A DNA stretch of 64,000 bases from Streptomyces venezuelae (GTDB lineage: Bacteria; Actinomycetota; Actinomycetes; Streptomycetales; Streptomycetaceae). The position numbers were made by a program, and so were the translations under genes. Position 1 is the stretch's first letter. Each line of letters begins with the position of its first letter. The stretch is from the NCBI RefSeq assembly GCF_008642275.1, contig NZ_CP029189.1, positions 6,554,001-6,618,000 on the forward strand, given 5' to 3'. The notes under the pieces are model-generated. The model had not been told where the DNA came from, searched no databases, and was given only the letters and a program-made list of their open reading frames with translations. This document shows, in pieces, positions 17,154-25,781 of the stretch.

Positions 17154-17810
17154 TCAGAGCGGGTGGCCGGAGGCGTCCGTGTGGTCCTTCTGGCCGGAGA
17201 ACTTGTTCAGGAACACGTCGTAACGGCCGTCGGGGCGTCGGGTCATGGTCGCGCCGTCCTGCCAGATGCCGTTCTCGGGCCACCACTGGCTGCCGTACGC
17301 GTCGCCCTGGTTCTGGTGGATGTTGTGGACGCCCAGCCCGGTGTCGAACGGTTCGCCGAAGACCAGGATCGGCCGTCCGACGGCGAGGATCGGCTCGAAG
17401 GCGTTGGCGGCTTCGACATTGGAACCCGAGGTCCAGGGCGGGGACGACTTCAGGAGCCGGTCGAGGAGGTCGCGCAGCGGGCCGGGCAGCCACCCGGGCC
17501 ACTCCTGGAGCCTGCGCAGGGCCGGATGGCGGAGGTAGTCGAGGGCGCCGGACCGGGGTACGCGGTCGAGGTCGTGGAACCCGGGCGCCAGCGCGGTCAC
17601 CGGACCGAGCGCCGCCGCGTCCACGGTGAAGACCTTCCACTGCACGCCGGTCTGAGAGTCGTGGCTGTCCACGTCGACGGCGCACTTGTAGCGCCCGTCC
17701 GGGGCGTCGACCCGGAGGTTGACGTGGAACCAGGCGCCCTCCGTGTCGGGGGTGTCGCGGAAGTGCTCGTGGAGGGTCCCGGCCAGCACGCCGTAGCGGT
17801 CGAATGGCAT
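17154..17810 (-). CDS. DUF2278 (YukJ-like) family protein
   Basis: The protein has 218 residues from the ATG at 17810, after GGGGGAC; an upstream Met lacks a site. It begins MPFDRYGVLAGTL as DUF2278 proteins do, followed by HVNLRVDAPDGRYKCAVDVDS and a C-terminal VFGEPFDTGLGVHNIHQNQGD segment that is highly typical of the family. The final part includes WWPENGIWQDGATM. The family is cytosolic, without a known reaction. It stands alone. Confidence 0.85.
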   Translation of the reverse strand: MPFDRYGVLAGTLHEHFRDTPDTEGAWFHVNLRVDAPDGRYKCAVDVDSHDSQTGVQWKVFTVDAAALGPVTALAPGFHDLDRVPRSGALDYLRHPALRRLQEWPGWLPGPLRDLLDRLLKSSPPWTSGSNVEAANAFEPILAVGRPILVFGEPFDTGLGVHNIHQNQGDAYGSQWWPENGIWQDGATMTRRPDGRYDVFLNKFSGQKDHTDASGHPL

Positions 17811-17961
17811 GTCCCCCAGTGAAGCACCGGGCCAGCCGGCCGGGTGGCCGTGGCGCGCGGGCACGAGGGGGATCGGGCCGCAGCGGATCCCCTGGCCCTA
17901 CGTGCGGTGGCGTGCGGCCCCTTCGGACCGCGCGAGGCGCCTGCGCACGGGTCGAACCTTC

Positions 17962-18093
17962 ATGAGTCCCAGCATCCGCAACCAGCTCGCGCGCACCGTC
18001 ACCGCCGACGGCGTCCAGGCGCTGGGCCCGGTCCCCGGATCCTCCGCCGTGGCGCTGATCAAGCCGACCGAGATCTCCCTCGCCGGCGCCTGA
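17962..18093 (+). pseudogene. Internally shortened Mop/TOBE (molybdopterin-binding) gene
   Basis: The 43-residue frame begins MSPSIRNQLARTVT and ends VALIKPTEISLAG. Both ends match the small single-domain Mop/TOBE molybdate-binding proteins common in Streptomyces (start MSLSIRNQL..GTV, end ALVKSTEVSLA), which are near 68-70 residues. The middle part, about 25 residues that form the central beta strands and the glycine-rich turn, is missing while the frame is kept. It is probably a decaying gene or a deletion allele. It sits beside molybdoenzyme genes, which fits its origin. That it is nonfunctional is an inference. Confidence 0.6.
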
Positions 18094-18120
18094 ACCGTAC
18101 GCGCCGTCCGGCGGCCCGGC

Positions 18121-18588
18121 TCAGAGCCCCGGCGCCGCCAGCGAGCCGAACCACACATGCGTGACCGCGCTGACGTACCGCGCCCCGCACCGGTCCGAGG
18201 GCACCACCAGCTGGGCCCCCGACTCGTCCAGGTCCTCCCCGTCCAGGCGGGTGGCCAGCAGCACCGGACTGCCCCCGAAGTCGGCGTCCAGCTCGGCCCA
18301 GGCGAGGACGCTGTGGTGGCCGTCCCCGCCGCTGACCGCCAGCAGGAAGCGCGACCGGTCCTTGCGGCGCCGGGCGTCGAAGGCGGGTCCGGCGCTCGCG
18401 ACCACCTCGCGCAGCAGCACGCCCTCGAAGACGTGGTGCTGCGGGCCGTTCGTCGCGCAGTCGAACACCACCTTGGCCCGGTGCCGCTCCCATGCGCGCA
18501 GGTCGGCGACGCTGAGCAGGGCAGGGCGGTCGAGGTCGCCGTGCAGCATGAGTTTGGCCATAAGGGCCCGATTCCCAGGTCCCGTCAT
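18121..18588 (-). CDS. Small molybdopterin-binding-domain (sulfite-oxidase-like) protein
   Basis: The protein has 155 residues; ATG codons at 18588, 18561 and 18549 are all possible and none has a strong ribosome binding site. It matches a compact oxidoreductase molybdopterin-binding domain: LSVADLRAWERHRAKVVFDC, NGPQHHVFEGVLLREVV, VPSDRCGARYVSAVTHVWFG. The Cys in VVFDCATNG is where these proteins ligate Mo in active members. There is no signal peptide. It neighbours the xanthine-dehydrogenase-like operon, separated by 56 bp on the same strand, and so may belong with it; its substrate is unknown. Confidence 0.78.
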   Translation of the reverse strand: MTGPGNRALMAKLMLHGDLDRPALLSVADLRAWERHRAKVVFDCATNGPQHHVFEGVLLREVVASAGPAFDARRRKDRSRFLLAVSGGDGHHSVLAWAELDADFGGSPVLLATRLDGEDLDESGAQLVVPSDRCGARYVSAVTHVWFGSLAAPGL

Positions 18589-18644
18589 CCCGGAAACGTA
18601 TCTGCCATCCTCATCTCACTATGTGAGTCGCATATGAGCGCGTT

Positions 18645-21413
18645 CTACGCCTTCCCGGCTTGCATCTTCTGCCATACGACGTCCCGGGTCACCGGCATCT
18701 CCGTGAACCGCACCCCCGTCGCGTTCCGCAGGGCGTTCGCGAAGGCCGGGCCCACCGGGTTGAACGGGCTCTCGCTCATCGACTTGGCGCCGAGCGGCCC
18801 GATCGCGTCAGAGGTCTCCATGAAGTGGACCTCCGTACGCGGGATGTCCGCGTACTGCGGGAGCCGGTACCGGCGGAACGCCGCCGTGGTCACTTCGCCG
18901 CGCTCGTCCACCCGTACCGTCTCGAAGAGGGTCGCGCCCAGTGCCTGGGCCACGCCTCCCTCCACCTGGCCGCGGCACTGCATCGGGTTCATGACCTTGC
19001 CCGCGTCGGCCGCGTGCACACTGCGCAGGATCCTCATCTCACCGGTGTGCGGGTCGACGGCGAGGCGAAACCACTGCGCGTTGAAGGCGACCGAGCGGGG
19101 GGAGCCCGTCCAGTGGCCGTCCGCGGCCGTCTCCTCCAGCTTGCCCTTGTCGTACGCGGCCTCGTACAGCTCCTTGAGGGTGACGGTGCGGCCCGCGCAG
19201 TCGACGGCCTCGGGCCCCAGCTTGCACAGGTGCCGGGCCACACCCGTATGGCGGGCCGCGAACGTCTGCAGGCGCTCCGCGAGCGAGTCCGCCGCCAGCA
19301 GCACCGCCTTGCCCGCCACCACCGTGCCGGCCGAGCCGAACGCGCCGGTGTCGTGGCGGACGACGTCGGTGTCCGACTGGCGGACCGCGATCCGGTCCAC
19401 CGTCGTGTTCAGCGCGCCGGCCGTGATCTGCTTGTGGACGGTGGTCGTGCCGTTGCCGAACTCCGCCGTGCCCACCGCGATGTCGTACGTACCGTCACGC
19501 AGCAGGCTCACCCGGGCGTCGGCGAAGTGGCCGCCCGGCGGACCGGTCGCGATCATGGCGACCGCCGAGCCCGTGCCGGTGAGCCAGCCCTCCGGGACGT
19601 CCTCGTGGCTGCGGTCCTCGGCGATGGCCTTGCGCACCACGTCCATGCACTGCTTCATCCCGTACGAGGCGATGAAGAGGTCCTCCTCGTGGCCGATCGG
19701 GGTGACCAGGTGGTCGCCGGCGCCGATGACGTTCTTCTCGCGCAGTTCGAGCGGGTCCATGCCGAGCCGGATGGCGAGTTCGTCCATCGCCGATTCGAGG
19801 GCGAAGAGGACCTGGCCCAGGCCGTAGCCGCGGAAGGCGCCGGCCGGGACGCCGTTGGTGTAGACCGAGTACGCCTCCACCTCCTTGTTCGGTGCCTTGT
19901 AGACGGCGAAGGACTCGCCCACGCTGTGGAACATGACCGCCGGGCCGTGGTTGCCGTAGGCGCCGGTGTTGGACACGACGCGCAGGCGCAGCGCGGTCAG
20001 GGTGCCGTCGGCCCTGGCCCCGATCTTGATGGTGATCTTGAAGGGGTGGCGGGTCGTGGCCCCGTAGAACTGCTCGGCCCGGGTGAACTCCAGTTTCACC
20101 GGCCGGCGCAGCTTCAGGGCGGCCAGGACCACGATGTCCTCGGTGAGCATCTCCTGCTTGCCGCCGAACCCGCCGCCCACGCGGCCCGCGACGACGCGGA
20201 CCTCGTCCTCGTTCAGGTCGTAGAGGGCGCACAGCGCCCGCCGGGTCAGGAACGGCGCCTGGGTGGAGGAGCGGACGGTGATGCGCTCGCCGTCGCCCTC
20301 CTCCTTCGGTTCGAAGTAGGCGACGCTGCCGTGGGTCTCCAGGCTGGCGTGCTGCACGCGCTGGGTCTGGAAGGTCTCCTCGTAGACGACGTCCGCCTCC
20401 GCGTAGCCCTTCGCCATGTCGCCGAGCGTGTTGTGGACCTCGCCGCACACGTTGTTCTCGGCGCGGAAGATCCCCGATTCCGGTCCCTTGGGGTGCAGGA
20501 CGGGGGCGCCCGGAAGCATGGCCTCCTCCGGGTCGATGACGTACGGCAGTTCCTCGTACGTGACGACGACGCGCCGGCAGCCCTCCTCGGCGGCCTGCTC
20601 GCTGTCGGCCACGACGGCCGCCACGCGCTGGCCGACGAAGCGGACCACGTCGTCCAGGACGCGGGTGTCCATCGGATCCTCGGTCGGGTGCTCGTGGCGG
20701 GCGGACGAGTACAGCCGGTCGGGGGAGTCGTGGTGGGTGAGGACCGCGTGCACGCCCGGCACCTGGAGGGCGTCCCTGATGTCGATGTCGACGATGCGGG
20801 CGTGCGGGTGCGGTGAGCGCAGCAGTTTCATGTGCAGCAGCCCGGGCACCTCCACGTCGAAGGTGTAGCGCGCGGTGCCCGTGACGACGAGGGGGCCGGC
20901 GGGGGCGCCCAGCGACCTGCCCACGGCCTGCCCGGCCTCCGGGGCCTCGGTGTGCCGGACCCCGCGTACGGCGTCCTCGATGGCGCGGTAGCCCGTACAG
21001 CGGCAGATGTTGCCCTTGAACGCGCGCGGGAGGTCCTGCAGCTTGCCGTCGTCGTGGGCGGTGCCCTCCTCGGCCTGGAGGGCGGCGGTGGTCATCAGGA
21101 AACCGGCGGTGCAGAAGCCGCACTGGAAGCCCTGGGCGTCCAGGAACTGCTGCTGCGCCGGATGGAGTTCGCCGCAGGAGCGGGCGAGGCCCTCCACGGT
21201 GGTGACGCTGCGGCCCCCGGCGCGGACGGCCGGGTAGAGGCAGCTGTGTGCCGGCTGCCCGTCGACGTGGACCGTGCAGGCCCCGCAGTCGCCCTGGTCG
21301 CAGCCCTTCTTCACGCCGAACCAGCCGCGTTCGCGCAAGTAGGTGCGCAGGCACTGGCCGGCCCGCGGCTCGGTGTCGAAACGCCGCTGGTTGATCTCGA
21401 TCTCGTAGGTCAT
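18645..21413 (-). CDS. Xanthine-dehydrogenase-like subunit: 2Fe-2S plus Mo-cofactor domains
   Basis: The protein has 922 residues from the ATG at 21413, overlapping the FAD-subunit stop (ATGA). Residues 1-165 are the iron-sulfur part: C38, C43, C46 and C58 of the plant-type 2Fe-2S cluster (GCDQGDCGAC), then a second cluster with QCGFCTAGF and CRCTGYR. From about 180 to the end is the xanthine oxidase-type molybdopterin domain, with GRVGGGFGGKQEM, GAFRGYGLGQ and, near the C-terminus, GAKSMSESP whose Glu aligns with the catalytic Glu of the family. It hydroxylates a purine or aromatic heterocycle or aldehyde. The fused arrangement with a separate FAD subunit is unusual compared with three-subunit Mo hydroxylases. 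A PucR regulator is divergent, which favours purine catabolism. Confidence 0.9.
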   Translation of the reverse strand: MTYEIEINQRRFDTEPRAGQCLRTYLRERGWFGVKKGCDQGDCGACTVHVDGQPAHSCLYPAVRAGGRSVTTVEGLARSCGELHPAQQQFLDAQGFQCGFCTAGFLMTTAALQAEEGTAHDDGKLQDLPRAFKGNICRCTGYRAIEDAVRGVRHTEAPEAGQAVGRSLGAPAGPLVVTGTARYTFDVEVPGLLHMKLLRSPHPHARIVDIDIRDALQVPGVHAVLTHHDSPDRLYSSARHEHPTEDPMDTRVLDDVVRFVGQRVAAVVADSEQAAEEGCRRVVVTYEELPYVIDPEEAMLPGAPVLHPKGPESGIFRAENNVCGEVHNTLGDMAKGYAEADVVYEETFQTQRVQHASLETHGSVAYFEPKEEGDGERITVRSSTQAPFLTRRALCALYDLNEDEVRVVAGRVGGGFGGKQEMLTEDIVVLAALKLRRPVKLEFTRAEQFYGATTRHPFKITIKIGARADGTLTALRLRVVSNTGAYGNHGPAVMFHSVGESFAVYKAPNKEVEAYSVYTNGVPAGAFRGYGLGQVLFALESAMDELAIRLGMDPLELREKNVIGAGDHLVTPIGHEEDLFIASYGMKQCMDVVRKAIAEDRSHEDVPEGWLTGTGSAVAMIATGPPGGHFADARVSLLRDGTYDIAVGTAEFGNGTTTVHKQITAGALNTTVDRIAVRQSDTDVVRHDTGAFGSAGTVVAGKAVLLAADSLAERLQTFAARHTGVARHLCKLGPEAVDCAGRTVTLKELYEAAYDKGKLEETAADGHWTGSPRSVAFNAQWFRLAVDPHTGEMRILRSVHAADAGKVMNPMQCRGQVEGGVAQALGATLFETVRVDERGEVTTAAFRRYRLPQYADIPRTEVHFMETSDAIGPLGAKSMSESPFNPVGPAFANALRNATGVRFTEMPVTRDVVWQKMQAGKA

Positions 21414-22234
21414 CGGGGGTCCTCGGTGGTGAGCTCGCGGCGGATCTCCTCGGCCAGGCGCAGGGCCATGTGGCGCCGCCATTCGGGCAGCCCGTGGATG
21501 TCGTCGTACCACTCGTCGGGCCGGACGGCGGCGTCGATCGCGTCGCGCAGTTCGGCGGCCGTGGGCGGCAGCGCGAACCAGAAGCGGAAGGGGCGGGTGG
21601 TGGCGGCGGAGACCGTCACGGCGAGAGAGCCGTCGGCGGGGTCGCAGACGCCGATGACCAGCGCGCCGGAGCGCCCGAGTCCGTAGAGGGACGCCTGGCG
21701 GAAGGCCGTACGGGAGTCCAGCGCGTTCGGGGGCAGGCGCACGGACCGCAGCAGCTCGCCGTCGCGCAGGTCCTTCACGCCGGCGCCGAGGATGAACTCG
21801 GTGACGGGCATCCGGCGGGTGGCGCCGTCCTGGCCCTGGAGGAAGACGGTCCCGTCGAGGCCGGCCGTGAGGGAGACCATCGGACCGGCGGGCAGGCCGT
21901 TGCAGAGGTTCCCGCCGACGGTCGCCATGTTCCAGATCTTGAAGCTGGCGAGGAAGGCCCGGCAGCACTGCTCGAAGAGCGGGGCGGCCGTGGCCGGCAG
22001 GGTCCGGCCGAACCGCGAGAGCTCGGTGATCGTGCAGGTCGCGGCGATGTCCAGGGAGCCGTCGGGCTGCCAGGACAGGGGCGGCCAGCCCATGCGGGAG
22101 AGGTCGACCAGGCGGCGGATGTGCGGCTGGGGCTCGGAGAAGAGGTACGTGCCGCCGCCGAGCCAGGCGTCGCCGGGACGCCAGGGTTCGCGGCGGCGGG
22201 CGTCGCGCACGTCGAGCACCGTGTTGAGATCCAA
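21410..22234 (-). CDS. FAD-binding subunit of the xanthine-dehydrogenase-like enzyme
   Basis: The protein has 274 residues from a TTG at 22234. The start is supported by the sequence MDLNTV at the N-terminus, by a GGAAAGG site upstream and by the absence of a better start. The CoxM/XdhB-type FAD-binding pattern is clear: GDAWLGGGTYLFSEPQP near residue 22, and ATVGGNLCNGLPAGPM near residue 103 for the FAD pyrophosphate and isoalloxazine contacts. It passes electrons from the Fe-S/Mo subunit to NAD or another acceptor. It is the first gene of the operon and lies divergent from the PucR gene 225 bp away. Confidence 0.9.
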   Translation of the reverse strand: MDLNTVLDVRDARRREPWRPGDAWLGGGTYLFSEPQPHIRRLVDLSRMGWPPLSWQPDGSLDIAATCTITELSRFGRTLPATAAPLFEQCCRAFLASFKIWNMATVGGNLCNGLPAGPMVSLTAGLDGTVFLQGQDGATRRMPVTEFILGAGVKDLRDGELLRSVRLPPNALDSRTAFRQASLYGLGRSGALVIGVCDPADGSLAVTVSAATTRPFRFWFALPPTAAELRDAIDAAVRPDEWYDDIHGLPEWRRHMALRLAEEIRRELTTEDPR

Positions 22235-22375
22235 TTCGCGACACCAGCCTTTCCGGCCTGACAGGGGGTTTCGGCCAGTGAAGCAACGCGAACGGGGGTG
22301 GGACGACTGGTCCCGGCCACGGAATCGAACCGGCCGGAAACCCTCCCTCCTGGAGGATCAACCAAGAGGCATACC

Positions 22376-22388
22376 AGGTGCTTCACCT
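22376..22388. promoter_or_regulatory. Inverted repeat in the xdh/pucR divergent region
   Basis: aggtg-ctt-cacct is a short inverted repeat in the 225-bp divergent region between the FAD subunit and the PucR gene, next to the AT-richer stretch tagcatttacgatgg. It is a candidate operator or promoter element for purine-related control; the evidence is position only. Confidence 0.35.
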
Positions 22389-22459
22389 AGCATTTACGAT
22401 GGCTCAGCCTCTGTTCACCTCGCGAATGTGGGCGCTGCCCACCGCAAGGAGTCCCCGCC

Positions 22460-23947
22460 ATGCACGTCCTCGACCTGCTCCAGCTCGACAGCCTCGGTCT
22501 CAGCCTGCTCTGGGGCGAGGAAACGCTTCTCGGCCAGGAGGTCGCGGGCGTCACCGCCACCGACCTGGAGGAGCCCGGCCGCTTCCTGGGGCCGGGGGAG
22601 CTCGTGCTGAGCGGGCTGGTGTGGTGGGCCGAGGGCGACGTGGCCAAGGCGGACCGCTTCGTCGGCGCGCTCGCCGACGCCGGAGCCACGGCGCTGCTCG
22701 CCGGGGAGGAGACCCACGGCAGGGTCCCCGAGGAGGTCGTCGCGGCCTGCCGGAGCCACCGGGTGCCGCTCGTGGCCGTCCCCGCGCGCACCAGCTTCCG
22801 GGCGGTGACCGAGGCCGTGTACCTGCGCCAGTGGGGTGACCTGAGCCGCCGCCCGACCCGGCTCTTCGCACTCCCCGAGAACGTGCGCGGCGAGCTGAGC
22901 CGGCTCGTGGAGGCGGGGGCCGGCCCGGACGAACTCCTGGACCGGGCGTGCGCGCACCTCGGCCGGGTCTCCTGCTACCTGCTCACCGCCAGTGGCCGCA
23001 CGGTGGCCCGCACACCGTCCGCTCCCGAGCTGCCCGCCCGGCAGGCGTCGGCGGCCTCCGCGCGCGGCGGGGTCTGGCTGCGCATCGAGACCGAGAGCTC
23101 CCCGTACGACGCCTGGCAGCTGCACGTGCCCGACCCGGACGCGGCGCCGCCGCGGGTGCTCCACGAGATCGCCGAGGTGCTCGCCCAGAGCCGGGGCGCG
23201 CAGACCCGCCGGCTCGCCGCGGAGCGGCTGGCGGGGCAGGAGCTGATCGGTGTGCTGGAGGGCACCCTCGCGGGCCCCGCCCCCGCCGACACCGGAGCGC
23301 TGGAGGAGGCGCTCGCGGGCGCCGGGCTGCCCGTGGGAGGGGCGTACCGGGTCCTGGCGGCCACCTCGGGCGACGCGCTGGCCGAGGCCCTGCGCCACCT
23401 GGAGGGCGCCACGTACGCTGTCGGCCGGTCGGTGGCGGTGCTGCACGAGGACCCGGCCGGCGCGACCGACGCGGCCGGCGCCACCGACACGATCGGCGCG
23501 CTGCGCGCCGTGTGGCCGATGATCCAGCAGTGCGGGGGGCCGCAGCCGGAGCTCCGGCTCGGCCTCGGCACGCGGGCCGAGGGACTGGAGGGGCTGCGCG
23601 CCTCGCTCAGCCAGGCCCGGTTCGCGCTGACCTCGGCCGACGAGGCGGTCCCGGTGCGCGGGGTCGAGCAGCTGGAGACCCTCGGCGAGCTCATGGCGGG
23701 AATCCCGCCGGAGGTGCGGTCGGTGTACGGGGCGCGGATCTTGGGGGCGCTCGGGGACGGGATGCTGCGGGAGACCCTGGAGGTCTTCCTGGCCAACAAC
23801 TGCTCCTGGGCCCGCACGGCGGAGGCGCTCCACCTCCACGTGAACACGGTGCACTACCGGATCGAGCGGGTGGAGGTCCTGACGGGCCGTGATCTGTCGC
23901 GCCTGGACCACAAGCTGGACCTGTACGCGGCGCTGCGCTGCGGATGA
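22460..23947 (+). CDS. PucR-family transcriptional regulator
   Basis: The protein has 495 residues from the ATG at 22460, after AAGGAG. Residues about 1-130 form the N-terminal PucR domain (VAGVTATDLEEPGRFLGPGELVLSG, ALLAGEETHGRVPEEVV), as in purine-catabolism regulators. The middle has a weak GGDEF-like region (LRLGLGTRAEGLEGLRASLSQA). The C-terminus is the HTH_30 domain, NNCSWARTAEALHLHVNTVHYRIERVEVLTG. It is divergent from the xanthine-dehydrogenase-like operon and is the likely regulator of it, responding to a purine intermediate; the ligand is inferred from the family. Confidence 0.92.
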   Translation: MHVLDLLQLDSLGLSLLWGEETLLGQEVAGVTATDLEEPGRFLGPGELVLSGLVWWAEGDVAKADRFVGALADAGATALLAGEETHGRVPEEVVAACRSHRVPLVAVPARTSFRAVTEAVYLRQWGDLSRRPTRLFALPENVRGELSRLVEAGAGPDELLDRACAHLGRVSCYLLTASGRTVARTPSAPELPARQASAASARGGVWLRIETESSPYDAWQLHVPDPDAAPPRVLHEIAEVLAQSRGAQTRRLAAERLAGQELIGVLEGTLAGPAPADTGALEEALAGAGLPVGGAYRVLAATSGDALAEALRHLEGATYAVGRSVAVLHEDPAGATDAAGATDTIGALRAVWPMIQQCGGPQPELRLGLGTRAEGLEGLRASLSQARFALTSADEAVPVRGVEQLETLGELMAGIPPEVRSVYGARILGALGDGMLRETLEVFLANNCSWARTAEALHLHVNTVHYRIERVEVLTGRDLSRLDHKLDLYAALRCG

Positions 23948-23965
23948 CCGCGCTCCGCCCGGGGC

Positions 23966-24364
23966 CTACGGTGACGAGATGTGGACCTCGGTGGACTTCA
24001 CCCGGGCCGTGACGGTCGAGCCGACCGTGATGCCGAGCTGCTCGACCGACTCCCGGGTCACCACGGACACCACGTGGTGCGGCCCCGACTGGATCTCCAC
24101 CCGGGCCGCGACGTCGTCGAGCCGTACGGCGGTGACGATCCCGGCGAAGGAGTTCCGTACGGAGGTCAGGGCGGAGCCCGGCGGCAGCGGGTGCGTTCCG
24201 GCGGCGCGTTCCTTGGCGAAGGCGGCGAGGGCCACGCCGTCGACGGCCCGGGAACCGTCCGGAGCGCGGTCGGCCGCCAGCCGACCCGTCCCGGTCCACC
24301 GGCGGACGGTTTCGGGGCTCACGCGCAGCAGTCGGGCGGCGAGGCCCATGGAGTACGACGGCAC
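23966..24364 (-). CDS. HTH and TOBE (molybdate-binding) domain protein
   Basis: The protein has 132 residues from the GTG at 24364 (VPSYSMGLAARLL). Residues about 6-50 are a MerR/excisionase-like helix-turn-helix (ARLLRVSPETVRRWTGTGRL). Residues about 65-130 are a TOBE/Mop domain (SALTSVRNSFAGIVTAVRLD, VVTRESVEQLGITVGSTV, ARVKSTEVHIS). Such proteins are molybdate-responsive regulators or storage proteins in actinobacteria. It lies convergent with PucR beside the molybdoenzyme genes, so molybdenum sensing is plausible. The intact TOBE domain here contrasts with the shortened one at 17962-18093. Confidence 0.85.
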   Translation of the reverse strand: MPSYSMGLAARLLRVSPETVRRWTGTGRLAADRAPDGSRAVDGVALAAFAKERAAGTHPLPPGSALTSVRNSFAGIVTAVRLDDVAARVEIQSGPHHVVSVVTRESVEQLGITVGSTVTARVKSTEVHISSP

Positions 24365-24640
24365 GGCCGCAGCATAGGCGGTGCCGCTCCGGCCGTGAAC
24401 GGCGAGGCGGCGGGGGCGGATCGGTCGGGGGTGCCCGCCCGGACCGGCTCGGGAGCGGTGCACGCGCGGCGCGGCGGTCCGGTGGCCCGGTGAACCGCTC
24501 GTCACCCCACACCGGCGGTTTTGTCCGTCGATGAGGTTCTTCCAATCCCTCACCCCGTTCGTGGCGAATCCCTGATGAGGCTCCTGAGCTCGACGGGGCC
24601 GCTGAACCGACTGTCCGATGAAGGGAAGGAGGTGAGTGCG

Positions 24641-25021
24641 ATGACCGGTTCGCTGCGCACCCGGCGCCTGATCGTCGGAGCCGCGTCCGCCGGGCTGCTG
24701 GCCGGCGGGTCGCTGCTGGGCCTCTCCGGCGCCGCGACCGCCGCTCCGGCGGCGTCCGCCACGGTGAACTCGACGCTCACCAGTGACCGTGACCGTGACC
24801 GTGACCGCGACCACCGGCAGGACCGCCATGACCGCCACCACCGGTGGGACCGCCATGAGCGGTGCACCTGGGTGAAGGGCCACTGGGAATCCAAGGGGCA
24901 CCACGGCAGCTGGCACCAGGGCTACCGCGACCACCAAGGCAACTGGCACGACGGCTGGTGGGGCAAGGGCTACTCGAAGCACTGGGTGCCCGGACACTGG
25001 AACTGCCACGACAAGTGGTAG
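24641..25021 (+). CDS. Secreted His/Trp/Asp-rich small protein
   Basis: The protein has 126 residues from the ATG at 24641, after AAGGAGG; the frame runs further upstream but with weaker sites. A signal peptide (RLIVGAASAGLLAGGSLLGLSG..ATAAPA) of about 35 residues precedes a mature part with an acidic/basic DRDRDRDRD run, encoded by five 6-bp repeats (24783-24812), then HRWDRHE and a Trp/His-rich tail (GHWESKGHHGSWHQGYRD, HDGWWGKGYSKHW). It is probably an exported protein that could bind metal or cell-wall surfaces. No domain family was recognised. A strong terminator follows. Confidence 0.75.
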   Translation: MTGSLRTRRLIVGAASAGLLAGGSLLGLSGAATAAPAASATVNSTLTSDRDRDRDRDHRQDRHDRHHRWDRHERCTWVKGHWESKGHHGSWHQGYRDHQGNWHDGWWGKGYSKHWVPGHWNCHDKW

Positions 25022-25071
25022 TCGCGCCGACTCCGCAGCGCCGCAGCGCCGTGGCGCCGACCTGGCACAAA

Positions 25072-25101
25072 GGGGTTCCGGGGTCACCGCCCCGGAACCC
25101 C
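25072..25101 (+). terminator. Hairpin after the secreted His/Trp-rich protein
   Basis: A perfect 12-bp stem (ggggttccgggg at 25072-25083 with 25090-25101) closes a 6-base loop, 50 bases after the stop. Confidence 0.85.
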
Positions 25102-25189
25102 GTCCGTTCCCGGCCCCGTCTCGGCCCGGCCCGGCTCGGCCCGATCCGGCCCGGATCCACCGGGGCCGCTCGCACCGCGAGGAACCGTC

Positions 25190-25609
25190 ATGGACACCGC
25201 AACCGCATCCCCCGCGCGGCCGAGGACCGTGCACCACCCCCTGCCGCCGGGACCGCAGGCCGCCGGGGAGGCCAGACGCAGCGTCGCACGCACCCTGGCC
25301 CTGCACCCCGCGCGCTGCCCACAGGAGGCCGCCTGCGACATCCTGCTGATCGCGTCCGAGCTCGCCACCAACGCGGTCCGGCACGCCGTCCCCCCGTACG
25401 CGCTCACGATCAGCCTGGACCGCGGCCGGGCGGGCATCTGCGTCAGCGACGGATCGCTCTCGCTGCCCCAGCGGGCCGACGGCCACGGCACCGACGCCAC
25501 CCGGGGGCGCGGCCTGCAGATCGTCCGGGCGCTGGGCGCGGACCTCTTCGTCAGCCGCTCACCGCGCGGCAAGCAGGTCATCGCCGTGCTCACGTGGCGG
25601 GACGGCTGA
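25190..25609 (+). CDS. RsbW-like ATP-binding protein (anti-sigma kinase fold)
   Basis: The protein has 139 residues from the ATG at 25190. It is a single HATPase_c_2 domain with the N box ELATNAVRHA (about 60-70), G1 box ICVSDGS (about 84) and G2 segment TRGRGLQIV (about 105). Streptomyces encodes many such proteins; they act as anti-sigma or anti-anti-sigma kinases or in signalling. Nearby are SigK/anti-sigma and two SpoIIE phosphatases, which are the usual partners of this fold in stress-sigma networks. The partner is not determined by the sequence. Confidence 0.88.
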   Translation: MDTATASPARPRTVHHPLPPGPQAAGEARRSVARTLALHPARCPQEAACDILLIASELATNAVRHAVPPYALTISLDRGRAGICVSDGSLSLPQRADGHGTDATRGRGLQIVRALGADLFVSRSPRGKQVIAVLTWRDG

Positions 25610-25612
25610 CCC

Positions 25613-25640
25613 CGCGGTTCCCTCGGACGAGGGAACCGCG
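25613..25640 (+). terminator. Hairpin after the RsbW-like gene
   Basis: A perfect 12-bp stem, cgcggttccctc with gagggaaccgcg, closes the 4-base loop ggac and begins 3 bases after the stop codon. Confidence 0.85.
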
Positions 25641-25781
25641 CGCCGCCCCGGCCCGTGAACGCCCTCCCATCCGGGCGCGCCTCCGCTACGAAGAAGCGTC
25701 AGACCCATCCCCTGGATCCGTGGCCGACACCGCCCCGCACGGCGGTCCGGCCGCCGCTCTCCGGACAAGGACCACCATGCG

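Noticed and set aside
18660..20816. 718-codon frame opposite the xanthine-dehydrogenase-like gene
   Set aside because: High-GC antisense artefact; the leftward frame carries intact Fe-S and Mo-cofactor motifs.
22318..22335. ggaatcgaacc, resembling the complement of a tRNA T arm
   Set aside because: The flanking bases do not form a T stem, and no anticodon or acceptor arm can be folded around it.
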